Source: Cristatella mucedo (Eukaryota > Bryozoa > Phylactolaemata > Cristatellidae). From it: 64,000 nucleotides of DNA. This document shows positions 1 to 16,424 of this stretch, one piece after another. The translations under genes and the position numbers were made by a program. Positions within the stretch are counted from its first letter, which is position 1, and each line of letters begins with the position of its first letter. The notes beneath the pieces were generated by a model. That model searched no databases. It was given only the letters and a program-made list of their open reading frames with translations, and had not been told where the DNA came from. Location: positions 2,740,001 through 2,804,000 of the forward strand of contig WPIO01000040.1 of assembly GCA_009760855.2 (NCBI GenBank), written 5' to 3'.

Positions 1-198
1 GAGTCATTAGCGGGGATACTATACGCAAACTGCCTGAGCAAACTATACTAAAAGCAAACTATACTAAAAAAAAGCATACTGTACTAAAAGCATACTATAC
101 GCAAACTCCCGGAGGATTCGCCTGTGGCTCGCGCTGAACAGCTTATGCAGCAGCCTAGCCAGGGACGGAGATGTAGAGAGCGTGACCAACACGTGATC

Positions 199-232
199 TC
201 TACTGAAGGCCGCGGCAGCGGCCTTCAGTAGA
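199..232. repeat. Perfect palindrome, 15-bp arms, 4-base loop
   Basis: Arms 199-213 and 218-232 are exact reverse complements around the loop ggca. The right arm runs into the 42-bp tandem repeat, so the repeat may have grown from one side of the palindrome. Confidence 0.85.
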
Positions 233-360
233 TCAGTAGATATATCAGTAGATCAGTAGATCAGATTCAGTAGATCAGTAGATATATCAGTAGATCAGTA
301 GATCAGATTCAGTAGATCAGTAGATATATCAGTAGATCAGTAGATCAGATTCAGTAGATC
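226..360. repeat. 42-bp tandem repeat, about 3.2 copies
   Basis: Each unit is built from cagtagat sub-repeats with one atat and one cagatt variant. The copies are essentially identical, which suggests recent expansion. Confidence 0.9.
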
Positions 361-1584
361 CGCCGCCGACGACGGCTTCCCAGCGTTTGCGTCGCCTCTC
401 GTTCCTCGCCGGGCGAGCAGTCTGGCCGTGCAGGTCAATCACGGTCGCGTCAATATTCTGACGCCTTCGGGCCTAGTTCTGCGCCCCTCTGGCCCTGACT
501 GGGTGCCTAACTGCGGTAGGAGATTTCGCATATATCGAACCCTGCGAACGAGAGCGGTAGAGTGTTTCGCTCACGAACCCAAAGTTCTGGCGGCGGGACT
601 CGCGTCCGGGTCGAACTCGGTCGGGTCGAACTCGCGTAACCAACCGGCGAGCGACGGCGGCGGCTGCCTAGCGGATGCGTAAGGCTCAGACGGTCAGAGC
701 GGACCAGAAGCCGCGCAGCCAAAGAGCGGTACTCGACCACTTTTACCGATCTTATCGGCTGCCGTCGAGCCTGCGTGCCGCTGCAATAGCGATAGTCTAG
801 CTCGGGTTGGTTGGGGGGGCGCGCGGAACGTAGGCGGGCGCAGCAGTCAAGTGCGCACTCGGTCAACGCCAACCGACGGCGCGTTCGGACTTTAACTAGA
901 CACTTGACAGGGCGGCGGCGGCTCGGCGTTCGCGCTCCGCGTTCAGCGCCTTCCGCCTCTCTGTCAGTGTCCTCTCGCCTTCCGCCTCTCAGCGCCCTTC
1001 GTACCGCTCGCTGCCTCGGGGCTACGTTCGCGCATACGACGACGCGCCGCGCCCGCGCGCAGCGTCCGGTCAGTGCGTATGCAGCGTCCGGTCAGGGCAA
1101 TCTGCGCCCGCGGCAGAGGCCGCTCAGCCGCCCTGGCGGCGGCGGCGGCGGGGGCGGCAGCGCTGAGCAATTGCTTCGAGCGGCCGCCGACGGGAGCGCG
1201 CGCTGAGGCGTCGATCTCGGCGACCTCGGCGACGCATTTCGCGTGACCTCAGGATGTAGGAGGCGCGGCGGCGTGAAATGGTGAAATGGCCGCGCTCCGC
1301 GCGCGAGGTCGCGGACGAGATTGCAGATCGGCGCTCGGCGGGCGGGTCCACTGGCTTCACTGGCTTCAAGCGGCGGCGAGCTGAGGCGTCTGCCGCCACT
1401 GGCGGCGGCAGGGGCAACGCGATTGGTCGGCTTCCGCGCCCATCATGCGGACGCGGGGCGCAGGGGGCATCCCCACGGTTGCGCCGCCATTGCGGGGCGC
1501 CGCTGTCGTGAACGTATATAGGCGAAGGTAGCTTCCGGGTAGGCCTCCGTTCTCGTTGGCGCTCCGTCTTGTCGCTCGTGGGAT

Positions 1585-2406
1585 ATGCAGGCGTCTCGGT
1601 TCGGCGACGCGGCGGCGGCGGCAACGAAAAGCCGCGGCGACTGCGAGCCTCTGACGCCGGCGGCCTCCGCCGGGAAAGGCATCCACCGCTGCCGCCGCTG
1701 CGGCGGCTGCGGGAGGAGGGACGCGCTCGTCGGGCTGCTGGCCGCCGCCGCGCTGGTCCAGCTCTGCGCTCTCGCCGCTGGAGGAGCGTGGCTGCACTGG
1801 CGACTGCGGGCGCTCGAGGCGGCGTCGCACGAGCGCCTGTGCGAGCCGTGCGCCGCCGGAAGGAGAGACTCGGAGCAGCGCCCCACAGGCCGAGACGGCG
1901 GCGGCGGCGGTGGCGACGCGAGGAAATTCAGGCCCGAAGCGGCAACGGCGGCCGCTTCTGCCGCTGCCGCGGCGGCCTCGACGGAAGACAATGCGATCGG
2001 TGGCGTCGATCAGGTAGGAGACGGCGCCGCGTTGCTTACGCGAAGTGAGCTGCGATAAAGGCCTCGCAGAGACCGCCAAGGCAGTGGCAAAGACTGAATC
2101 GGCCGACTCTCCGAGCGCCAAGAAGCCTCACAAAGGCCCGCGCTCGCCGCCACTTTAGTGGCAACCAGTTCCATTTCTGCGGAGGCAGCTCTCCGAGGCG
2201 ATGCCTGCCCCTGCGTCAACGTGCCCGGTCGCCGAGAACCCAGGTTGACGCGCCGTCTACCCCGCACATCGGCGGCGAATCGCGCCTCCCCCGTCACGAG
2301 CTCTTTGCGAAGGTGCGGCGCCCGCCAGGCTGCGGCGCACCTTCGCTCGCTTCGACGCTTTTAGAGCAGCGGCCGCCGACCGAGGCGGCGGCGGCGGCGC
2401 TTCCGA

Positions 2407-2439
<33 letters not shown>

Positions 2440-4276
2440 TCGGCACGGGTCGTACTGCAGGTCGCACGCCGGGCGGCCGCAGCCCGACCGAGTGCGCAGC
2501 TGCCGCCGCGAACCTACTTGCGCTGCCTGCTTCGCGCGGCCTCTTTAGCGCAGGCCCTCGCGGCCTTGCCGTGCATGGAGCGCTAGATGCGGCGACGGCG
2601 TGCCGTCGCCGCATCTAGCGCGAAACCCCGCCGCGAAAAAGCAAAGGTCAGCTGACGAGAGGTCAGCCTCACTTTGCGCGGCGACGGACGAGCCTCGGCG
2701 GCGGCTGTCATCTGCGCTTGCAAGTGGCTAATTAAGGCAGTCGCCCTCTGACAGGATGCTGCGCACCCGCGTGACGTAGCCGCCGCCGCCGCCGCCGCCG
2801 GCGCAAAGTGCGAGCGCCGCGCCGCTTCCGGCTCTGGCGGGTTTTCGAGCCGGAAGCGGCGTGGCGCAGCTCGGCGATGTAGCTCGCTGGAGCTACGTCG
2901 CCGACGCCGCCGCACGCACCGGACGCAGCTCCGCCGTGCGCCGCCGAGGCTGCGACGTCTCCCTTCTAAATAAATAAATCTTCTAAATAAGCCAACCGCA
3001 GGCTGCTGGCCGCACGAGTAGGAATCGCCGTAGGACAGGACCGGAGCGGGCGTGACTTTTGCCCGCTCTTCTCCGCCCGCGCTTCTGTCCGTCGATGGCG
3101 GGCGACGGACGGGTGGGGCTCGCGCAGCGGCTCAGCAGCGCGGTGCGGCGTGCGCGCGAGCGCTCGTCTGGCGCTTGTCACGTGACACTGCTGGGCTCCG
3201 TCGCGCGCCGATTCGCCTCCGTGCCAGGCGGCGCAGAGAGAACTTCGGCTGCTCGCCTGCACGCGGTCTGTTGCGAGTCGCTTGGCTGCGTCTTTAGTCG
3301 TTTAGGTCGTGCTAGTCTATCACGTACGCGTTTTTTGCGCCGACATTAAAATCCTTTGGGGACCGCTTGCCTTCAGGTCGCAGGCTCCCAAAGCTTGAAC
3401 TCGCTACCGACCGACTTCGTGGCGTCCCATGACTTGAAGATATTCAATGATTAGCAAGCAAACCGTGCAGGCGCTCCTTAACCTTAAAGCTTGCTCTCGT
3501 CCGCGTGAACTGCCCTTAGCTCGCTTACGCCGCCGCTCGGGCCGCCTCGCTATCATTAGCCAATTGTTTTTGCTGTCTCGTACGATGCAGATATGCAAAT
3601 GTGCCATCATTGCCGTTATCGTTAGACAGATGAGGAGTCCGAGCGTCCGTCGCTGTCGCGGCTTGGCGCTCGCTCGTTTCCCTGGAAACGGTCCGCCGCC
3701 GCTGCCGCCGCCGCCGCCGAACCGGCAGCTCTCACCGACAGCGAGCCGGGCATAGGTGCGCTGCGACGCGACGAAAGCACGACTCGCTGTGCTCGCGCGC
3801 GCGCAGCGGACTGGGCTCTCGGCGCGCGCCGACCGCGGCGCCGCGGGGCGAGAGCGCCGCGCGGTCGGCGGCAGACGGCAGCGACGCGATCGTTGCAGCG
3901 CCGCCGCCGCCGCCGCTCGCCGACGACGAGACGAATCGCAGCGCAGTGGCGCATTTCGTTTTCCGCGGCCCTGGAGGTACGAAAGCACGACTCGCTGTGC
4001 TGCCGTGCGCATTGCCGCGCCTTCGCTCCCCTGGGCGCCTGCTTCGCGCGCGCGCGCGCGAAGCCGGCGCCGCGGCGCGGCTCCTTCCGCGCTGGGCGCT
4101 CATTCTCGTCGATTCTCGTTCCGCTCGACTTCCGCCGCAGAAGACGAGTTCGTCGTCGATGCGGAGCTGAGCCGACAGGAAGGCTACCGCGTGATGGTGC
4201 CGCGCGTGCGCGACGGCGGCATCCAGCACGACCGCTGGTACCCCAGGATGAGCTGGTACCGCTCGGGAGTAGGTAG

Positions 4277-4353
<77 letters not shown>

Positions 4354-5147
4354 AGCAAAAGGCGGAAGGGCGGTCGGCGTTGCGGCGGCGGTGGCGGCGG
4401 GTATCGACGCGACGCAGGCGACGCTCGTGCACCTGACGCAGGTAAACTGATGCACCTGACGATGGCCTCTTGGCTCGACGGTGGCGGCGTGGCGGGTGGC
4501 GGCGCGCCGACGCTGGCGAAGGCGAGCGCTCTCGGCGTGATCACGGTGCTGGAGGACGGCGTTTACTTAATCTACGCTCAGGTGAGACGAGAGCGACCGA
4601 CCGACCGACCCGCGAGCTGCTCGCCGACCCACCTCCCTCCCTCCCTCCCCTCCCGGGGGGGGGGGGACCGGCCCGCGTCCACGTCGCACCTGCGCAGTCG
4701 GCCGCTTTCTTTCCGGACGCCGCAGCGTCGGCGCACAGCGCGACGCTGCGCGAGCGCCGGCGAGAGATTTCCGACCGGGCTGAATGATGAACGGCGGCGG
4801 CGGCGGCGGCGGTGGCGGCGCGCTATGCGATGCGACGCTGCTGCTGCTACCGTGCTGCTCAGGTCTGCTTCGTCGACGCGGCGTCACCGGTCGGCTTCGT
4901 GATCAAGAGGACGACCTTCGCGGGCAGAGCGGCGGCTGGTTACGTCGCGTCGTGCGAAGCTCCCGCGGCGCCGTCGCACTCCGAGAGCTCCGGCGTCGGC
5001 GGTGGCGCGCTGCGTCTGGCCACGTGCCCCGTCACCAGCGTGCATCGTCTCGCCCGCAGCGATCGGCTGACGATCGAGTTCACCGTCAACCGGCGGATCT
5101 TCGTGCGGAGCGACTACACGTTCGTCGGCCTCGTGCGGGTCGAGTGA
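1585..5147 (+). CDS. TNF-superfamily ligand 1 (Eiger/EDA-like), five exons
   Basis: This is a predicted type II membrane ligand of the TNF superfamily. I place the coding exons at 1585-2013, 3742-3976 (left edge uncertain), 4141-4272, 4442-4581 and 4863-5147, about 406 residues. Exon 1 encodes a basic Cys-rich juxtamembrane stretch (CRRCGGCGRR) and one hydrophobic segment near residues 47-70. Exon 2 ends with the first TNF strand (VAHF). Exon 3 carries RWYPR, exon 4 the core strand GVYLIYAQ. Exon 5 holds two cysteines (VASCE and LATC) in the places of the EDA/TNF domain disulfide, and ends FVGLVRVE. Intron phases 0, 1, 1, 0 match the downstream paralogue, and exon 4 is 140 bp in both. An Arg-rich part of exon 2 could hold a furin site, but none is certain. 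The start ATG opens a frame homologous to that of the paralogue. Domain assignment is firm; the exon 2 acceptor is a guess. Confidence 0.82.
2580..2621. repeat. Perfect 42-bp palindrome in TNF1 intron 1
   Basis: Arms of 20 bp (2580-2599 and 2602-2621) match perfectly around a 2-base centre. No flanking transposon ends are visible. Confidence 0.9.
2814..2903. repeat. Two adjacent hairpins in TNF1 intron 1
   Basis: The first pairs 2814-2834 with 2847-2867 around a 12-base loop. The second pairs 2872-2885 with 2890-2903 around gctg. Each has exactly one mismatch, and in both it is a G:U-type wobble, which is compatible with selection on RNA folding or with C-to-T decay. Confidence 0.8.
3345..3405 (+). 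mobile_element. Short remnant of LINE family A 3' coding end
   Basis: The sequence resembles the 3' coding part of the LINE copies at 58.3 and 63.3 kb (the 'atcctttggggaccg' and 'gctcccaaagc' parts) with an internal change. It lies in TNF1 intron 1. Confidence 0.5.
4284..4353. repeat. (CCG)n microsatellite inside TNF1 intron 3
   Basis: About 22 CCG triplets fill a third of a 169-bp intron that separates two TNF-domain exons. Several overlapping poly-Pro, poly-Ala, poly-Arg and poly-Gly frames here are by-products of this tract. Confidence 0.95.
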
Positions 5148-5659
5148 AGCGAGCGAGCTCGGCCCGTCGGGCGCAGTCGCCGCCAAGCGGAGAGCGACGC
5201 TGCCCTGCGGCGGCGGCCCCACGCCGACGGAGAGTGACGGCGAAGGCGGGTGCCGGCAGCGGAGGGCGACACCGTCCGTCGACTGCGTTGGCGGTAGCGG
5301 CGGCGGCCGCGTGCCGCCGCCAACGCCGCACCCATCCGACGACGGCGGTGACCACTATGCGTCCGACCGTTGGCCAACGCCCGGACCTCGCGCCACTCGC
5401 CAACTCGCCGCTCGCGCAGTGCCCCCTGCCAGTCAGGCTTCGAGCGAGCGCCGCACGCGGCGATCGGCGATCGGCGGCGGCGGACACCTGCCAGCTTCGC
5501 CGCCCAGCGACCTTTCACCGCCGCGTAGCGGCGAGCCAACCGGCCGGCCGGCCGCGCGGCGGCGTCGAGCTCTGCTCGCTTTCCACTTTGGTCCGCGCGC
5601 CGGAACTTTGGCCCGCGGCGGCGGCGGCGGCGGCGGCGGCGGCTCGGCGCTCCCGACTG

Positions 5660-5740
5660 CTAGCGGCCGGACCTTTGACTTGGCTACTAGCGACCGGACC
5701 TTTGACTTGGCTACTAGCGACCGGACCTTTGACCTGTCGC
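5660..5740. repeat. 27-bp tandem repeat, three copies, in TNF1 3' UTR
   Basis: Three consecutive copies start ctagcg and carry the core ggacctttgac. The last copy diverges at its end. Confidence 0.85.
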
Positions 5741-5834
5741 CGCTAGACCTGTGGCTGCAGTCGCTCGCCGCCGAGGCCGTCGCTCGCTGTCAACTCACGT
5801 CATAGCGCCGCGACAGTTCGCACTCCACTACCGC

Positions 5835-5840
5835 AATAAA
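5835..5840 (+). promoter_or_regulatory. AATAAA polyadenylation signal for TNF1
   Basis: A canonical aataaa lies about 690 bases after the TNF1 stop codon. No nearer canonical signal was seen, so the 3' UTR would be about 0.7 kb. Confidence 0.6.
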
Positions 5841-6256
5841 GCGAGTGCTGCGTCAACAACGGAATCAAGCGGACGCGAAAAGTTCACGCCGCCGCCGCAC
5901 ACGCTCGGCTGAAGCTTCTGCGCCCATGGGCGGCGACAAAGGCGAGGGCGGATAATTGCTGAGACGGAGTCCCGGAAGTGCCGGCGCTCGCACGGACCGA
6001 GGATTAGCGGGGGGGGGGTGAAGGTCGCGCGTACCCAATCGCGGTGGGCGGTCTGTGGTACGTGGCCTCTTCTCCTCTCAGGTGGGTGGCTCCTCCTGCT
6101 CCTCCGCCTCGGATCCTCAGACGCGAACCGGAAGCCCGCTTAAGCCGCGGACCGGAAGCCCTGCTCAAGCGGGTTGGAAAAATACTCGAGAAAAGCGCTC
6201 GCCTAACAGCAGCCGTTTCCGGCTGATTCGTTTCCGACGCACGCAAGTGGCATATG

Positions 6257-6294
<38 letters not shown>

Positions 6295-6329
6295 ACTATA
6301 TATATATACAAATATACAAATACATATAT

Positions 6330-6370
<41 letters not shown>

Positions 6371-7606
6371 TAGCATGCACTCACTTTAGGGTGCCGTACA
6401 TGCTCACGGCCCGGCGCAAAGCTCGAGTAAAATTTTGCACTCACGCTCTCTGCAGAAACCGCTCCGTACCTTTTCGCTAAGCCACGCGCGCACACGCTTT
6501 TAGAAAAGTGTATTACTGGATAGCATTATGCGGTACAATATGGTAACCGGGGTGCACCCGTGCAGGGTGGAGCCGGCGTCCACACACTGCGCAGCATCGC
6601 AGAATCCACAGCCGCCATTAATGGATACGCTAGCGGCTACGACGGCGCTACTGCGGCCTCGCGGGTTGCTCGACCGCGAACCCGACAGAATCGGAGCTAC
6701 GTCGAGCTACGGAGGGCGGAGCGTCGGAGCGTCATACGCGAAGAAGCGGGCGCCAGCGTCGCGGCTTCTGCGGGGCGCATGGCTCTCGACCGTCCGGCCA
6801 TGCACCGTCGCCTCCCCGATCGAGTCGCCTCGCCCCTCCGCGGCCGCAGCTGTGGCCGCCTGCACTTCGCGAACCGCTGCGTCTCTGAGCCGCGGCCGCA
6901 TGCGGTATCCCCAGAGCTCTGCCAGCCATGGCAGTCGGCTTCCGCTCGGTCGGCTAACGCCAGCGTTCCGTGCGGACGGAGTTCACCTGCCCGCCCGCCT
7001 GCCCGAGTTGACGGCATTCGCGACCGGAAGCGGTGGCGAGCGCGCGCGCGTTCAAAGAGGACTGTGAGCACGGACCGATGCTGCGTAGCGCTGCGGCTGG
7101 CGCGCGCGGCTCCCAGCCACCCCACGTCGCGCCCCCGCGCGCGCGAGCATCAGGCGCACAGCGAACCCGCTCGATGGGACGTCGCGACGGCGCTATCGCC
7201 GCGTTCGACCGTTATCAATCAACTCTGGCAACTTCGGCCGCCACTTCGCGAACCTTCGCGCGCATGCGCAGCACCCTCGATGCCCGACTCGATGACGAAG
7301 CAGCCGATCGTGCACGAAGACGAGTGCGACCCTGGACGGAGCGTCGGACGAGGAGCGAAGGCAGCAAGCAAGCGCGCGCGCGCGACGATTGGCTCGCTCT
7401 CGACATCCGTCGGTCAGACGTCACGCGGCCGCGGCAGCGGCGGCGGCCGGGGGCTTTCCCGCCGCCGCCGATCGCCGCAGTTGCGCGCCTCCATGTAGCG
7501 GCGGCTGACGCGGCAGAGTCGGGGCTGAGTCTGTCTGCGACGGCACGCGGCTGTCCTACCTGCGCTCGTCACGCTGACAGTCCTACCTGCGCTCGTCACG
7601 CTGACA
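5841..7606. other. Spacer between the two TNF genes
   Basis: It holds a poly-G run near 6010, a (TA)n block and GC-rich sequence that presumably includes the TNF2 promoter and 5' UTR. A 25-bp direct repeat (tcctacctgcgctcgtcacgctgac type) is present twice at 7554-7605 just before the TNF2 start. Frames here have only GC-rich shadow composition, so no gene is called. Confidence 0.5.
6257..6366. repeat. (TA)n microsatellite, interrupted
   Basis: Two long TA tracts are separated by acaaatatacaaata-type interruptions. Confidence 0.95.
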
Positions 7607-14330
<6,724 letters not shown>

Positions 14331-14805
14331 CGCGGTACTGTCACGTGACCAGACTCGAGGACCACGAGGGGGAGAACGACGCCGCGACGTCCGGCACGTC
14401 CTGTGTCGCTCGCCGCGAGGACTCGAAAGCCGCGGTGGCGGCGGCGGCGGCGGCCGCTAGACTGTCACTCGACGCGCGAGCGAGACGCCGCATCGAATCG
14501 CTCCGCAGCCGCCGCCGCCGTGGGGACAAAATGGTGGCGGCGGCGTTGGACGGAGCGGCGGTCACTCGTCGCCTCCGGCGAGCGACCTCGACTTTTCGCG
14601 AAGCGCTGCGCACACAGTCTGCACGATTGCCACCGCGCCGCCGCCGCCGCTAGCTTTGCGGCATGTACAGCTGCAGAAAGCGTTCGCGTGTCACGCGTTA
14701 AAGCCGCCGGCCGCGACCGCTCGTCTGTGTCGTCTGCGGCCGCTCTTCTTTGTAGCTGTCGCCTATGGAGCTGCTCCAAAAGGAATGGGATAATGGAAGC
14801 ATCAT

Positions 14806-14905
14806 AACAAAAATAATAATCAAAATAAAGATTATTTTTTTATAGCGCTCTCCGAGAACGTAATCTCTTTCTGGGCACTTTAAAGATGCTGTAAAAGAAA
14901 TCACA
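14806..14905 (-). mobile_element. LINE family A tail, diverged
   Basis: It keeps the cgctctccgagaa and aatctctttctgggc parts of the tail stem-loop and an AATAAT-rich end. Nothing upstream of the tail is recognisable. Confidence 0.7.
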
Positions 14906-15053
14906 ATGAGGCCCCGACACGGGGAAGTAGCTTGAATCCAGCACGCCCGTTTTTCCGAATCCAGCACGCAGACGTCGGTCTGGGGCACTCTTTGCCAAAG
15001 AAGGTTCGTTGCCGCCGCCTGAGAAATCTTTTATTTCCTGCGACGCGAATCAC

Positions 15054-15090
<37 letters not shown>

Positions 15091-15169
15091 GCTCTCTGGC
15101 ATAGCCGCATCTCCTGACTCAACGACATTAAAATGAAACCAGACACAGATAGACTTCTAAAAGCAAGCT

Positions 15170-15502
15170 AGCACTTCATAGGATTATTCTCCCTATGCAT
15201 CGATTGTGCACGTCATTTCCGCTAGTCAGCGGATAAGCTTCTTTTGAAAACAAAGTAAGCTTACCACCGGCCTGTCCCTAGGCCACAGCCACCAGCTGTT
15301 TAACCCTGGGGTGGTTTAGGGCACTTACCGGTCTGCCTGCACTGGCAGTGTGCCGGCAAACCCAATGTCTATGATCGAATCATGCATACATAGAAACACA
15401 AACCACAAGCACTTCATAGGAGTATTCTTCCTATGCGTCTATTGTGCACGTCATTTCCTCTAGTCAGCGAATAAGCTTCTTTTTGAAAAAAAAATAAAGT
15501 GA
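15170..15502. repeat. Pair of 88-bp direct repeats
   Basis: 15170-15257 and 15411-15502 share cacttcatagga, tattgtgcacgtcatttcc and ataagcttcttt with scattered differences. The 150 bases between them carry no recognisable coding. They may be the ends of an unknown element or a simple duplication. Confidence 0.7.
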
Positions 15503-16062
15503 AAGAGATTTTATCCTCGCGGTCGTCATAAATATGATGCATTTTTCTAGAAAAAAGTGCTTTATAAACGCTCTCTTCTGCTTCCTCGTTTAGTTAATAT
15601 TATTTCCACAAGCTATTTTAATATTTGCCATTATTCTTTTGTGTCCGAGAAAATTGAGTTACGCATCCCTTTCGTCCCTGGCAGACATTCTGCCACGTCT
15701 CTTTTGACGGGAAGCGTAGCCAGTTCGACCGACATGCAAACCAGCGAATCTGCATTTCAATTCAGACTGGAGAGTTAAAACACGTGATAAATTCAACGTC
15801 GCAGTAATGTTAAGAATGGTTGGCCTACTTGACATTCAGTCTTTCATCGGTCTGACACGCCATGCCTCTGGCTTGCCGCGCGCGCGACCTTCACCTTGTG
15901 TTGCAAGCTGAAGGTCGCACTGTCCTGCTAGTGAGTACGCGCGAAATGAGCCGGCTGCCAACACTCTCGGCACTTTCATTTGCCCTGCACATAACGCTCA
16001 CCAGGCGTCCTTCAAAAGCGTTATGAAAATAGCCAGACGTTTAGCTTGAAAAAGAGTCACTT

Positions 16063-16068
16063 TTTATT
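16063..16068 (-). promoter_or_regulatory. AATAAA polyadenylation signal for NHL gene A
   Basis: The plus strand reads tttatt, so the minus strand has aataaa 357 bases after the stop codon of the NHL gene ending at 16425. Confidence 0.6.
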
Positions 16069-16424
16069 AAGCGGCGGGCGGCGATAAAGTAGTAAAATCG
16101 CGTGCCGCTGTAGCGTCGCTTCCGCTTCGCGCCGCACCAGCGTATTCGTATCGAACGGGGAGAATCTATGACACGTGAAACAATTCGGTGCGAAATCATG
16201 GCGGCCTCGGCGCGAAGACCACGTGACGCGTCACATGGTGGCCTCGGCCCCGCCGCTTAAGTTGGCCTCAGCTGCAACTTGCGCTTCGCCTGCCTCGCGC
16301 CGCACCGCCATCGGTCGCAGGCGATGGCGAATCGCCGTCGCCGTCGAACGCCGAGCTGCGGCTGGCGGCCTCGATCCGCCGCGCACGTGCCTCGCGCTTG
16401 ACGTGAAGACCACGTGACACGTCA

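Larger units (their letters stand above)
1..1584. other. Upstream region of first TNF gene, no gene seen
   Basis: The first 115 bases contain several AT-rich copies of a short motif around catactatacgcaaact. A 42-bp tandem repeat and a palindrome follow. From about 360 the sequence is very GC-rich with CGG runs (for example 1132-1156), as expected of a CpG-rich promoter or 5' UTR. Open frames here overlap on both strands and have only the low-complexity Arg/Ala/Gly composition expected of GC-rich DNA, so none is called. Confidence 0.5.
14331..16424. other. Convergent spacer: TNF2 3' UTR and NHL-A 3' flank
   Basis: No coding region is supported. It contains a LINE A tail, a short (CT)n at 15057-15089, a pair of 88-bp direct repeats and the probable poly(A) signal of the minus-strand NHL gene. 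The two genes end toward each other here. Confidence 0.5.

Noticed and set aside
3756-4544. Overlapping frames with long Pro, Ala, Arg or Gly runs on both strands
   Set aside because: All run through the (CCG)n tract in TNF1 intron 3 and cross the TNF exons in wrong frames.
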